DNA from: Thalassotalea sediminis
Lineage (GTDB): Bacteria > Pseudomonadota > Gammaproteobacteria > Enterobacterales > Alteromonadaceae
NCBI RefSeq assembly: GCF_030295915.1
Contig: NZ_AP027361.1
Location: 806,001-870,000 of the forward strand
DNA: 64,000 bases
Reading direction: 5' to 3'
This document shows positions 28,209 to 37,787 of the stretch, piece by piece. A program made the position numbers and the translations under genes. The notes under the pieces are model-generated. The model made no database searches and was not told the origin of the DNA. It was given only the letters and a program-made list of their open reading frames with translations. Every line of letters begins with the position of its first letter. The stretch's first letter is position 1.

Positions 28209-29999
28209 ATGAAACATATCCGAAATTTTTCTATCATTGCTCATATTGACCATGGTAAATCTACGTTATCTGATCGATTAATCCAACATTGCGGAGGACT
28301 TACTTCTCGTGAAATGGAAGCGCAAGTGCTAGATTCAATGGATCTAGAGCGCGAGCGAGGCATTACGATCAAAGCGCAAAGTGTAACCCTAGACTATAAA
28401 GCAAAAGATGGTGAAACCTACCAACTTAACTTTATTGATACGCCAGGACACGTTGATTTTTCATATGAAGTTTCTCGTTCATTAGCTTCTTGTGAAGGAG
28501 CATTGTTAGTTGTTGATGCTGGACAAGGAGTTGAAGCACAAACAGTAGCTAACTGTTACACAGCAATTGAAATGGATTTAGAGGTGCTGCCAATCCTCAA
28601 TAAAATCGATCTGCCACAAGCAGATCCTGATCGTGTTTGTGAAGAAATAGAAGATATCATCGGCATTGATGCAACTGGCGCTGTTGCATGCTCGGCTAAA
28701 ACCGGCATTGGTATTGAAGATGTTTTAGAGTGTATTGTTGCAAATATCCCTGCACCAGAAGGTGATCCTGATGCCAACCTTCAAGCGTTAATTATTGATT
28801 CTTGGTTTGATAACTATCAAGGGGTTGTTTCTCTCGTCCGTGTGATGAACGGTGAAGTACGTAAAGGCGATAAAATGTTGGTAATGTCGACAGGACAGAC
28901 ACATATTATCGATAAAGTAGGTATATTTACACCAAAGCAAACTGAAACAGGCGTGTTGAAAACAGGTGAAGTTGGTTTCATTATTGCGGGTATTAAAGAA
29001 ATTCATGGAGCACCAGTTGGCGATACAATCACTATCGCTAAAAAAGAAGCAGCCAAGCCTCTTGCTGGTTTTAAGAAAGCACAACCTCAGGTATATGCGG
29101 GTATTTTCCCAATTAGTTCAGATGACTATGAAAGTTTTCGAGACGCACTTAATAAATTAAGTTTGAATGATGCCTCTTTGTTTTTTGAACCTGAAAACTC
29201 TTCTGCACTTGGCTTTGGTTTCCGTGTTGGCTTTTTAGGTATGTTGCACATGGAAATTATCCAAGAACGCCTAGCACGTGAATATGATTTAGATTTGATC
29301 ACAACTGCACCGACCGTTAACTACGAAGTAGAAACGACGAAAGGAGAAGTACTTTCTATAGATAATCCGAGTGATTTACCAGCAGTTAATGAAATAGCGG
29401 AAATTAGAGAGCCAATTGTACAAGCTAATATTTTGGTTCCTCAAGAGCATTTAGGTAATGTCATCACGTTGTGTATCGAAAAACGTGGTGTTCAAAAAGA
29501 TATTATATATCACGGTAAACAAGTTGCCGTTACTTATGAATTACCTATGGCAGAAGTCGTCATGGACTTTTTTGATAAATTAAAATCTACGAGTCGTGGT
29601 TACGCATCATTGGATTATCATTTTATTCGTTTTGAAGCCTCAGATATGGTGAGAGCAGATGTGATGATTAATGGCGATAGAGTGGATGCGTTGGCGATGA
29701 TTACCCATCGCTCTAATTCAGTTGCTCGCGGCAGAATGTTGGTGGAAAAATTACGTGAACTTATACATCGACAAATGTTTGATATTGCAATTCAAGCGGC
29801 TATTGGTAACAACATTATCGCCCGTACTACGGTGAAACAGTTGCGTAAAAATGTAACGGCGAAGTGTTATGGTGGTGATGTTTCTCGTAAGAAGAAACTA
29901 CTACAGAAGCAAAAAGAAGGTAAAAAACGCATGAAACAAGTAGGTAACGTGGAAGTGCCTCAAGAAGCGTTTTTAGCAGTCCTTAAACTGGAAAACTAA
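28209..29999 (+). CDS. lepA: Elongation factor 4 (LepA)
   Basis: LepA is a ribosome-associated translational GTPase affecting initiation and recovery of stalled ribosomes. The 596-residue protein has G1 [10 protein letters not shown], switch [22 protein letters not shown]-like domains and the LepA-specific C-terminal domain with [18 protein letters not shown]. Length is normal. The upstream 20 nt contain no clear Shine-Dalgarno sequence. lepB follows after 9 nt, beginning a seven-gene run. Confidence 0.98.
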   Translation: MKHIRNFSIIAHIDHGKSTLSDRLIQHCGGLTSREMEAQVLDSMDLERERGITIKAQSVTLDYKAKDGETYQLNFIDTPGHVDFSYEVSRSLASCEGALLVVDAGQGVEAQTVANCYTAIEMDLEVLPILNKIDLPQADPDRVCEEIEDIIGIDATGAVACSAKTGIGIEDVLECIVANIPAPEGDPDANLQALIIDSWFDNYQGVVSLVRVMNGEVRKGDKMLVMSTGQTHIIDKVGIFTPKQTETGVLKTGEVGFIIAGIKEIHGAPVGDTITIAKKEAAKPLAGFKKAQPQVYAGIFPISSDDYESFRDALNKLSLNDASLFFEPENSSALGFGFRVGFLGMLHMEIIQERLAREYDLDLITTAPTVNYEVETTKGEVLSIDNPSDLPAVNEIAEIREPIVQANILVPQEHLGNVITLCIEKRGVQKDIIYHGKQVAVTYELPMAEVVMDFFDKLKSTSRGYASLDYHFIRFEASDMVRADVMINGDRVDALAMITHRSNSVARGRMLVEKLRELIHRQMFDIAIQAAIGNNIIARTTVKQLRKNVTAKCYGGDVSRKKKLLQKQKEGKKRMKQVGNVEVPQEAFLAVLKLEN

Positions 30000-30008
30000 A
30001 GGAAAATT

Positions 30009-30929
30009 ATGGCGGTTTATTTTTCAATATTGTTGGTCATATTAACTGTGGTCACAGGTATTGTTTGGGTGGCTGACAAGTTTTATTGGGCTCCTCAGCG
30101 CCGATTAAAACTTACGGCGGCACAAGAGCAATGCGACGGCGAATTAGATGCGGATATCGAGGCAAAAATATTAGAAGCGCCATTTTTTATCGACACACCA
30201 GTACAAATTTTTCCGGTTATTGCCTTTGTACTTATTTTACGCTCTTTTTTATATGAGCCGTTTCAGATCCCTTCAGGGTCTATGATGCCAACGTTGCTTG
30301 ATGGTGATTTCATTCTTGTTAATAAGCATAATTATGGCTTACGTGATCCGGTATTCAGACAAAAGTTTCTAGAAATAGGCGAGCCTGAACGTGGTGACGT
30401 GGTTGTGTTTAAATACCCCATTGATACACGTATTGACTATATAAAGCGCGTTATAGGTTTACCTGGTGATCGCATTATTTATCGCAATAAATCGCTTTAT
30501 ATTAAATCGCCATGTACCGATAGTAATCAAGATTGTAAAGAGTTTAAGCAAGTACCTAATACGTTTGTCAGCAATGGGGACTATAATGATGGTGATGTTG
30601 AGCTTACACGATATACCTCTGATATGCCGAATAAATCACATGATATTTTAGTGAATAATGTCATTGCGCCTAGAACGGCACATTACTTTAAGCAAAGTGG
30701 TACCCAGCGCGACGAATTTGTCGTGCCGAAAGGCCATTACTTTGTAATGGGTGATAATCGTGATAACAGTCTAGATGGAAGGTTTTGGGGCTTTGTGCCA
30801 GAAGAAAATCTTGTTGGTGAAGCTATTTTCATTTGGATGAGTTTTGATTTTGAGCGAACGCCAGACGATGTTTTACCAACCTGGATACCAACAGGTATTC
30901 GTTTTTCTCGTATAGGTAGCATTAATTAA
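30009..30929 (+). CDS. lepB: Signal peptidase I
   Basis: LepB cleaves Sec and Tat signal peptides at the periplasmic face of the inner membrane. Two N-terminal membrane segments are visible (about residues 4-22 and 65-80). The catalytic dyad is Ser91 in [11 protein letters not shown] and Lys146 in [12 protein letters not shown]; the [17 protein letters not shown] box is intact. Its length of 306 aa is usual for gammaproteobacteria. Its stop shares one base with the rnc start. Confidence 0.97.
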   Translation: MAVYFSILLVILTVVTGIVWVADKFYWAPQRRLKLTAAQEQCDGELDADIEAKILEAPFFIDTPVQIFPVIAFVLILRSFLYEPFQIPSGSMMPTLLDGDFILVNKHNYGLRDPVFRQKFLEIGEPERGDVVVFKYPIDTRIDYIKRVIGLPGDRIIYRNKSLYIKSPCTDSNQDCKEFKQVPNTFVSNGDYNDGDVELTRYTSDMPNKSHDILVNNVIAPRTAHYFKQSGTQRDEFVVPKGHYFVMGDNRDNSLDGRFWGFVPEENLVGEAIFIWMSFDFERTPDDVLPTWIPTGIRFSRIGSIN

Positions 30930-31642
30930 TGGTAAAGAATACGCCACAAGCTATTGCTCAACTTGAAAAACGCTTAGGTTATCAATTCAAGCAACCTCAA
31001 TTGCTGTTACGAGCACTGACTCATCGCAGTGCGAAAGGGCAACATAATGAGCGTTTAGAGTTTTTAGGTGACTCTATTTTGGGGTTTACTATTGCTCAAG
31101 CCTTATATGAAAAGTTCCCCAAGGAAAATGAAGGTGATTTAACACGCATGCGTTCTAGCTTGGTAAAAGGAGTGACACTTGCTGAAATTGGTAGAAACTT
31201 CGAGTTAGGACAACATTTGATTCTAGGGCCAGGTGAGTTAAAAAGTGGTGGTCATCGTCGTGAATCAATATTAGAAGATGCGGTAGAGGCGATTATTGGC
31301 GCGGTGTTTTTAGATGCTGATATTGATACCTGTAAACAGCTTGTATTGTCTTGGTTTGAACAACGGCTCAATGATATTAAACCTGGGCTTGCTCAAAAAG
31401 ATCCGAAAACACGTTTACAAGAGTATTTACAAGGGCGAAAAATTGCCTTACCCCTTTATGAAGTGATTAATACATCGGGTCAATCTCATAATCAGGAGTT
31501 TACTGTTCGTTGCACAACCGCTGAAATTTCTCAACCAGTGATCACTAAAGGATCTAGTCGACGTAAAGCAGAACAAGCGGCAGCAGAAAAAGTACTGGCA
31601 TTAATCTTATCAAATAACGGCAAACCGAAGGCGGAGAAATAA
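30929..31642 (+). CDS. rnc: Ribonuclease III
   Basis: RNase III cuts double-stranded RNA, processing rRNA precursors and regulating mRNAs. The 237-residue protein has the catalytic signature [17 protein letters not shown] with its Glu and Asp, a second acidic cluster [16 protein letters not shown], and a C-terminal double-stranded-RNA-binding domain ([13 protein letters not shown] to [14 protein letters not shown]). It lies between lepB and era, with 1 nt before era. Confidence 0.97.
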   Translation: MVKNTPQAIAQLEKRLGYQFKQPQLLLRALTHRSAKGQHNERLEFLGDSILGFTIAQALYEKFPKENEGDLTRMRSSLVKGVTLAEIGRNFELGQHLILGPGELKSGGHRRESILEDAVEAIIGAVFLDADIDTCKQLVLSWFEQRLNDIKPGLAQKDPKTRLQEYLQGRKIALPLYEVINTSGQSHNQEFTVRCTTAEISQPVITKGSSRRKAEQAAAEKVLALILSNNGKPKAEK

Positions 31643-31643
31643 T

Positions 31644-32549
31644 ATGAGTTCACAACATTGTGGATTGGTTGCCATTGTTGGTAGACCTAATGTTGGTAAA
31701 TCTACATTACTAAACGCGTTATTAGGGCAAAAAGTCAGTATTACTTCGCGTAAACCACAAACAACAAGGCATAGGATACTCGGTATACTTACCGAAGATG
31801 ATAATCAAGCGATTCTTGTCGATACACCAGGTTTGCATGCAGAAGAAAAACGTGCGATCAACCGCTTTATGAACCGTGCTGCCAGTAGCTCTATTGCTGA
31901 AGTAGAGCTTGTGTTATTTCTCGTTGAAGGAACACACTGGACGCCAGATGACGAATTAGTGCTTAACAAAGTTAAGCATGCCAATGTTCCTTGTATACTG
32001 GTTATTAACAAAGTAGATAATGTGCAAGACAAAGAGCATCTCCTACCGCACCTACAAATGTTAGGGGAAAAGCATAGTTTCCAAGATATTATTCCTATCT
32101 CGGCAACCAAAGGCGATAATTTAGATAAAATTAAACAATTTTGTTTTTCAGCTTTACCGGAAGGTGAGTTTTGGTTTCCTGAAGATTATATTACAGACCG
32201 TTCTAGTCGATTTATGGCGTCAGAAATTATTCGTGAAAAGCTTATGCGCTTTACCGGCGACGAATTACCTTACGCTACTACCGTCGAAATTGAACAGTTT
32301 AAAATGGATGATAAAGGTATTTTACACATAAATGCTTTAGTGCTTGTTGAACGTAATAGTCAAAAACGAATGGTCATTGGTAATAAAGGTGAGCGTTTAA
32401 AAACCATAGGTAAGGAAGCACGCTTAGATATGGAAACGTTGTTTGGTCGACAAGTGTTTTTAGAAACCTGGGTTAAAGTGAAATCAGGTTGGGCTGACGA
32501 TGAGCGAGCATTACGTAGCTTAGGCTACGGTGATGATTATTCAGGTTAG
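31644..32549 (+). CDS. era: GTPase Era
   Basis: Era binds 16S rRNA and helps 30S maturation. The 301-residue protein has G1 [15 protein letters not shown]3 DTPGL, NKVD, and a C-terminal KH domain with [17 protein letters not shown]. Length and context (rnc-era-recO) are standard. Confidence 0.97.
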   Translation: MSSQHCGLVAIVGRPNVGKSTLLNALLGQKVSITSRKPQTTRHRILGILTEDDNQAILVDTPGLHAEEKRAINRFMNRAASSSIAEVELVLFLVEGTHWTPDDELVLNKVKHANVPCILVINKVDNVQDKEHLLPHLQMLGEKHSFQDIIPISATKGDNLDKIKQFCFSALPEGEFWFPEDYITDRSSRFMASEIIREKLMRFTGDELPYATTVEIEQFKMDDKGILHINALVLVERNSQKRMVIGNKGERLKTIGKEARLDMETLFGRQVFLETWVKVKSGWADDERALRSLGYGDDYSG

Positions 32550-32570
32550 GTTTTGATAAGGTGGTGAAAT

Positions 32571-33257
32571 ATGCAAGAAATTGAGCAACGCGCTTTTTTA
32601 TTGCATGCTAGGCCCTACAAAGAACATCAAATTATTGCTGAATTTATTACTGAACAACAAGGAAAAGTGTCAGCAATCACTTATTCAGGACAGTCCACTA
32701 AGTCAAATAAAAAAGCATTATTACAGCCTTTTAGTCCATTGATAGTGTCTTTCAAAGGTAAAGCAAATTTAAAAGCGATTTCTTTGTTGGAGGCTGCTGG
32801 AAAGTCTTGGCGTTTATCGGGAAATTATTTATATAGTGGTTTTTATTTAAATGAACTACAAAGTAAATTGCTAGACGAATTACTGCCAATACCCACTATT
32901 TTTAAACAATACAGTGTCGCGATAGAAGAATTAGCGAATCAGCAATCGATTGAACCAATATTACGTAAATTTGAACGACACTTATTGGATGAACTTGGTT
33001 ATGGGTTTGACTTTGAACCATTGTTTGAATGCAATACACCTTATTGTCATTATCTACCTGACCAAGGATTTGTCGCAGAACAACAAGGTTGGCATGCAAA
33101 GCGATATAATGTTGAACATTTAATTAGTATTGCGCAAAATCAAACGGTTGAAGCGGATGTTATGCAAACCTATAAGGTGTTGATGCGAGAGGTGTTCCAC
33201 CATTTACTTGATGGCAAAACATTGAACAGCAGAAAGTTATTTATAAAAAGAGATTAA
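32571..33257 (+). CDS. recO: DNA repair protein RecO
   Basis: RecO works with RecR and RecF to load RecA on gapped DNA. The 228-residue protein has the N-terminal OB fold ([31 protein letters not shown]), [10 protein letters not shown] and [17 protein letters not shown], and the C-terminal helical domain. A few Cys are present ([14 protein letters not shown]) but not the four-Cys zinc site of some homologs. Between era and pdxJ as usual. Confidence 0.93.
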   Translation: MQEIEQRAFLLHARPYKEHQIIAEFITEQQGKVSAITYSGQSTKSNKKALLQPFSPLIVSFKGKANLKAISLLEAAGKSWRLSGNYLYSGFYLNELQSKLLDELLPIPTIFKQYSVAIEELANQQSIEPILRKFERHLLDELGYGFDFEPLFECNTPYCHYLPDQGFVAEQQGWHAKRYNVEHLISIAQNQTVEADVMQTYKVLMREVFHHLLDGKTLNSRKLFIKRD

Positions 33258-33259
33258 AA

Positions 33260-33991
33260 ATGAAAGATATATTACTTGGCGTTAATGTTGATCATATTGC
33301 TACGTTAAGACAAGCGCGTGGTACAAACTACCCTGATCCTGTTCATGCAGCCGCTGTAGCTGAACATGCTGGAGCTGATGGTATTACCATTCATCTCCGT
33401 GAAGATCGCCGACATATTGTTGATCGTGATGTCTATTTAATGAAACAAACGTTACAAACACGTATGAATTTAGAAATGGCGGTAACTGATGAAATGCTTG
33501 CTATCGCCTGTGAGGTAAAACCAGCCTTCGTATGTTTAGTTCCAGAGAAACGTGAAGAGCTAACAACCGAGGGGGGGCTAGATGTTGCAGGACAAATCGC
33601 TAGTATTACTAATGCGGTTTCACGAATGTCAGCTCAAGGCACTCAAACGAGCTTATTTATTGATGCAGATAAAGCACAGATAGACGCAGCAGTAGCAACT
33701 AAAGCGCCATATATTGAAATCCATACTGGTCAGTATGCCGAAGCCACTTCAGAAGCTGATCAAGAAAAAGAACTTGCACGATTAATCGAAGGTATTCAAT
33801 ATGCCCATCAACAGGGCTTAAAGGTCAACGCAGGTCATGGGTTAACCTATTTCAATGTCAAACCTATTGCAGCGATCCCTGAAATAATTGAGTTAAATAT
33901 TGGTCATGCAATTATTGCGCGAGCAGCGATTGACGGATTAGAAAAAGCGGTACGTGACATGAAACGGCTTATGTTAGAAGCGAGAGCTTAG
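33260..33991 (+). CDS. pdxJ: Pyridoxine 5'-phosphate synthase
   Basis: PdxJ condenses 1-deoxy-xylulose 5-phosphate with 3-amino-1-hydroxyacetone phosphate to form pyridoxine phosphate, the last ring-forming step of vitamin B6 synthesis. The 243-residue TIM-barrel has the signature [31 protein letters not shown], and [11 protein letters not shown] at the phosphate site. It follows recO by 2 nt and precedes acpS by 3 nt. Confidence 0.97.
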   Translation: MKDILLGVNVDHIATLRQARGTNYPDPVHAAAVAEHAGADGITIHLREDRRHIVDRDVYLMKQTLQTRMNLEMAVTDEMLAIACEVKPAFVCLVPEKREELTTEGGLDVAGQIASITNAVSRMSAQGTQTSLFIDADKAQIDAAVATKAPYIEIHTGQYAEATSEADQEKELARLIEGIQYAHQQGLKVNAGHGLTYFNVKPIAAIPEIIELNIGHAIIARAAIDGLEKAVRDMKRLMLEARA

Positions 33992-33994
33992 ATA

Positions 33995-34375
33995 ATGTCT
34001 GTGGTTGGGGTTGGTACTGACATTGTTGAAGTTGATCGGTTAACAAACATGTCAGCCAACATGCTCGAAAAGCTGGCGTTAAGAGTGTTAACACCCAGAG
34101 AATACCAACATTATCTCTCGTTGAAATTTCCATTACCGTTTTTGGCGAAACGTTGGGCTGGGAAAGAGGCTGCTGCTAAAGCCATTGGTACTGGTATTGC
34201 TGATGGTGTCTCTTTTCAGCATTTTGATATTGTATCGCTCCAAACAGGCCAACCTGCATTAGAGCTATCTAATGTTGCTTTATTAAAAGCACAGGCTTTG
34301 GGGGCAAAAACGTGGCATATATCACTTGCCGACGAAGCCAGATACGCCACTGCTTTTGTTGTATTATCGCGTTAA
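33995..34375 (+). CDS. acpS: Holo-[acyl-carrier-protein] synthase
   Basis: AcpS transfers phosphopantetheine from CoA to acyl carrier protein. The 126-residue protein has the magnesium/CoA site VGVGTDIVEVDR (Asp9) and FLAKRWAGKEAAAKAIGTGI with its Glu. Last gene of the lepA-to-acpS run; no terminator hairpin with a T-tail is visible after it. Confidence 0.96.
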   Translation: MSVVGVGTDIVEVDRLTNMSANMLEKLALRVLTPREYQHYLSLKFPLPFLAKRWAGKEAAAKAIGTGIADGVSFQHFDIVSLQTGQPALELSNVALLKAQALGAKTWHISLADEARYATAFVVLSR

Positions 34376-34418
34376 ATACCTGCGTTGTTAAACGCAATAC
34401 CTAATTTATTTAACGTAT

Positions 34419-34436
34419 AAACTGGTCAAACAGTTT
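34419..34436. repeat. Short inverted repeat upstream of the 82-aa gene
   Basis: AAACTG (34419-34424) and CAGTTT (34431-34436) flank a 6-nt spacer, 56-73 nt before the ATG of the next gene. It may be an operator or chance. Confidence 0.3.
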
Positions 34437-34491
34437 GTTTATCGTCTATACTGGTATAAATTGTGTTTAAAATTTGTTCAGTAGGTGTGTT

Positions 34492-34740
34492 ATGCAGTCA
34501 CTTAAACAGCCAATAGTCGACAGGCGTCGGGAGCCTCCCGAGCAATCTGTCTGGTGGACGAAACTCTCACTAGCACAAAAGTTTTCGGCAAGTAGCTTAG
34601 GTAAGTTTGGTTATGAGCTTGCGTTTGTTCGAAACGAAAATGGTCATAGCTTAGCGGTATTAACTTGTAATGGTGGCTTGGCCGTCGTAAACGAGGAGGG
34701 CGACATTAATACATCGCCTGATATTCAATTGCGAGATTAA
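34492..34740 (+). CDS. Conserved small protein of unknown function (82 aa)
   Basis: The ATG at 34492 has AGG at about 34483 and starts MQSLKQPIVDRRREPPEQS. The product is soluble, with a basic N-terminal part and a beta-rich C-terminal part (YELAFVRNENGHSLAVLTCNGGLAVV). I recall similar proteins next to barA in other Alteromonadales, unverified. An in-frame TTG at 34474 is possible but less likely. Its stop is 9 nt from the convergent barA stop. Confidence 0.65.
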   Translation: MQSLKQPIVDRRREPPEQSVWWTKLSLAQKFSASSLGKFGYELAFVRNENGHSLAVLTCNGGLAVVNEEGDINTSPDIQLRD

Positions 34741-34749
34741 ACCTGTTGT

Positions 34750-37617
34750 TTAATCTTTCTCTGTGTTTGACATCATTTCTATTTCATTGAAAGCTTTATC
34801 AGCAAAGCTTAAGATACGATCGAGATGTTCAAAAAACTCAAAAAACTCAGGTTCCAGCTCATCAATACCAGCACCTTTTTTTAGCTCAGTCTCAATTTGA
34901 TGTACCATTTTACCGAGATCTGGTACACCTGAATAACAACACGCACCATTCAATTTATGAATCAGTATTTTTAAATGTTCGAGATCTTGTGACGTTATCG
35001 CTTCTGTGACATTAAGTTTTACCTCCGGCAAGCTTTCTACTAAGCCGGTGAGCATGTCTTTAGCGAGTTTACGTTTTCTACCTGCACGTTTTAATGCCAA
35101 TGGCCAATTAATAACGGTAGAAGTGGTAATTTCAGGTTCGGCTGACTCCTTAGAGGGGGAAGATGAAACAACGTTCGCCACATCGCCTGACTTTTCCTGC
35201 GGTAGTTCAGCGTTTAATAATTTTACCCGCGATGCTTGAGCACCTAATAAATCTAGATCGCAATATTCATAGATAGTATGACGTAGCATGGTTTCGTCAA
35301 TTGGCTTAGTCATATAAGAGTTAAAGCCTTCTTTGAGTAGCTTATCTTTTTCATCGCTTAATGCATGCGCTGTTACCGCGATGATAGGTGTTTGATCATT
35401 AAAGGTATTACTCTTGATGTGTTTTAAGGCACTAATTCCATCCATTACTGGCATCTGTATATCCATAAAAATAAGTGCAAATTTTTCATTCTTACAAATA
35501 TCTACAGCTTCTTGCCCGTTGACCGCGGTAATCACTTCACTGACCTGCTCTAATAATAGTGCATTGATTAATTTAAGATTAGCATCGTTATCGTCAACAG
35601 CGAGTACCTTTATGGGAACCTTGTTTTCAAGTACCTCTGTTAAAGAATTAGCAAAGTCAAAGTGTTGCGGTATTAGCGATTTACATAACTTTTCAGGTGT
35701 TAATGGCTTACTCAAACAACTTTTTGCGCCAAGTACAATCAACGCCTCTTGTAAATTTGGCGAGTTACTATTGATTGCAAGGTGAATCGAAGGAATATGT
35801 GCTTTAAGGGAAACAATAAGCTGTTTTAATTCATTAATCGCAGTAGGCGTTACATCATGACCAATCAAAGCAAAGTCGAACGTTTCTTTACGTGCGAGAG
35901 CCGCTGTAATTTGTTGTAAGCTTTCTACAGGGGTCACATGCATATGCCAGCTTTCAAGGATTTCACTGTTTGCAATTCGGCTATGAGTATGAGGCTCTAA
36001 GTAAAGTATACGTTTATTTTTTAATGCGGGAGGGTTGAGTAATGCATCATCGGGAATTGGATTAATTTCGCATTGAAAGGTAAACCAAAAGGTTGAGCCG
36101 TTTTGTTCGTTACTAATAAAGCCTATGTCGCCTTTCATCTCTTTGACTAGGCGTTGCGATATGACGAGACCAAGCCCCGTGCCACCATATAAGCGAGTCA
36201 CACTTTGATCTGCTTGGCCAAATGCTTCAAATATTGACGCCTGTTGCTCTGCGTTTATGCCAATACCAGTATCATTAACGGTGATTTTTAAGATCGCAAT
36301 ACTGTCATCTTTATGTTCGCAATCAATATCAATATTAACCGATCCTTTATCTGTGAACTTAATTGCATTATTTGCAAGGTTGATCAGTATTTGCTTAATA
36401 CGCATTGCATCACCAATCAGTGAATCTGGTAAGTTAGGTACAACACGTAAAGATAATTCAATGTTTTTGCTGTGAGCACTTGGCGCTAATAAAACGATGG
36501 TCTCTTCAACCGTTTCGCGCATTGAAAATGGAATTTTTTCGATAACCATTTTACCCGCATCAAGCTTAGAAAAGTCGAGTATGTCATTAATAATTGCGAG
36601 AAGGTTGGCAGCAGAGCGTTCTATGGTTTGTAAATAATCTCGCTGCGTGTCGGATAACGGCGTTTTCAATACTTGACGTGTAAAACCAATAACACCATTT
36701 AATGGTGTTCTGAGCTCATGACTCATGTTTGCTAAAAACTCAGATTTTACTTTATTAGCGTCTTGAGCTTTGCGTTTGGCTATATCTAACTCAACATTTT
36801 GAATTTCGAATTGCTCTAGGCTTTCACGTAAATCTAATGTTGCTTGATCTATACTACGCTGCATTTCTTCTTGATAATCACCTAATGATTGCGCCATGGC
36901 GTTGACACCATTTTTAAGAAAGTTTAACTCCCCTATAAGTTGTCCTGTAACACGACTTTCAAGTTTACCCTCTCTAATACGATCAACAGCTTGTACCATA
37001 GATGTAATTGGTCGAGTGACGTTTTTAATTAGCCTTAATGACAACAAACCACTTATAAATGCGCCAACAAGTGCGATAGAGAAGGCAATGATAAATTGAT
37101 TTTGTTGAGCTAATTGAATACTGTTTTTGTCAATCTGTACTGCAACATAGCCAACGGTTACTTGCTGAAGGTTGTTGTTAGCAATAATCTGCGTACTACT
37201 TTTCTCGTCTATTACTGGAGTGCGTAGAATTAAATGATCATTTTGATGAATAAATTGCGTAGTTAATGGAATTTGTTCACCGGCTGAAATCCGCATTAAT
37301 TCAGTATCTCCATGATAAGCACTCGTTACAAAAACTTGGTTATCTTTGGTAAATATGGTGATACTTTTGACCAGTTCTGATTGGCTACGATGGGCAAAAT
37401 TAATAAGCTCTCGTAAACTATCTCGCTCTTTTTCTTGTAAGCTTCTGGTTGCTGAAATAGCAATTGGTTCAATTATGCTACGTGCACGATTTTCAAGGTA
37501 ATCATTTAAGTTTGTATAACTTGAATAGGAAAAATAACTTGCAATAAACAACCCAATTAAGGTGGTTGGTACGATAGTGAGTAGGATAACCCAGTCTTTA
37601 AGACTCAATTTTTGCAT
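34750..37617 (-). CDS. barA: Hybrid sensor histidine kinase BarA
   Basis: BarA phosphorylates UvrY/GacA, which activates CsrB-type small RNAs and so controls carbon storage and lifestyle genes. The 955-residue protein has two membrane helices (about residues 10-30 and 175-195) around a periplasmic sensor, HAMP, HisKA with His300 (MSHELRTPLNG), HATPase with VNDTGIGI and GGTGLGL, a degenerate middle receiver, a full receiver with Asp719 (MDIQMPVMDG) and a C-terminal Hpt with His887 (LIHKLNGACCYSG). Divergent from relA; in many relatives rlmD lies between them, but not here. Confidence 0.95.
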   Translation of the reverse strand: MQKLSLKDWVILLTIVPTTLIGLFIASYFSYSSYTNLNDYLENRARSIIEPIAISATRSLQEKERDSLRELINFAHRSQSELVKSITIFTKDNQVFVTSAYHGDTELMRISAGEQIPLTTQFIHQNDHLILRTPVIDEKSSTQIIANNNLQQVTVGYVAVQIDKNSIQLAQQNQFIIAFSIALVGAFISGLLSLRLIKNVTRPITSMVQAVDRIREGKLESRVTGQLIGELNFLKNGVNAMAQSLGDYQEEMQRSIDQATLDLRESLEQFEIQNVELDIAKRKAQDANKVKSEFLANMSHELRTPLNGVIGFTRQVLKTPLSDTQRDYLQTIERSAANLLAIINDILDFSKLDAGKMVIEKIPFSMRETVEETIVLLAPSAHSKNIELSLRVVPNLPDSLIGDAMRIKQILINLANNAIKFTDKGSVNIDIDCEHKDDSIAILKITVNDTGIGINAEQQASIFEAFGQADQSVTRLYGGTGLGLVISQRLVKEMKGDIGFISNEQNGSTFWFTFQCEINPIPDDALLNPPALKNKRILYLEPHTHSRIANSEILESWHMHVTPVESLQQITAALARKETFDFALIGHDVTPTAINELKQLIVSLKAHIPSIHLAINSNSPNLQEALIVLGAKSCLSKPLTPEKLCKSLIPQHFDFANSLTEVLENKVPIKVLAVDDNDANLKLINALLLEQVSEVITAVNGQEAVDICKNEKFALIFMDIQMPVMDGISALKHIKSNTFNDQTPIIAVTAHALSDEKDKLLKEGFNSYMTKPIDETMLRHTIYEYCDLDLLGAQASRVKLLNAELPQEKSGDVANVVSSSPSKESAEPEITTSTVINWPLALKRAGRKRKLAKDMLTGLVESLPEVKLNVTEAITSQDLEHLKILIHKLNGACCYSGVPDLGKMVHQIETELKKGAGIDELEPEFFEFFEHLDRILSFADKAFNEIEMMSNTEKD

Positions 37618-37715
37618 AAGTTATTAACTGTTAAACCGATTACGTAAGGTAATAATTTGTCTGTATTCTTTCACACATTCTGTGCAATTTTTTGTATCAT
37701 GGCATAGTCAACAAA

Positions 37716-37755
37716 CAATTTCATCAGCTAAATAAACAGCGCTGATGCGAAATTG
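37716..37755 (+). promoter_or_regulatory. Imperfect hairpin in the relA leader
   Basis: CAATTTCATCAGC (37716-37728) can pair with GCTGATGCGAAATTG (37741-37755), with a 2-nt bulge and a 12-nt loop. It ends 32 nt before the relA ATG. There is no T-run, so it is more likely an mRNA structure or operator than a terminator. Confidence 0.4.
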
Positions 37756-37787
37756 TAAGTTTAAACGCCTAAAAGTATGGAAGTAAC

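Noticed and set aside
34474..34491. TTG start for the 82-aa gene
   Set aside because: ATG 34492 has a better position relative to AGG and gives the expected N-terminus.
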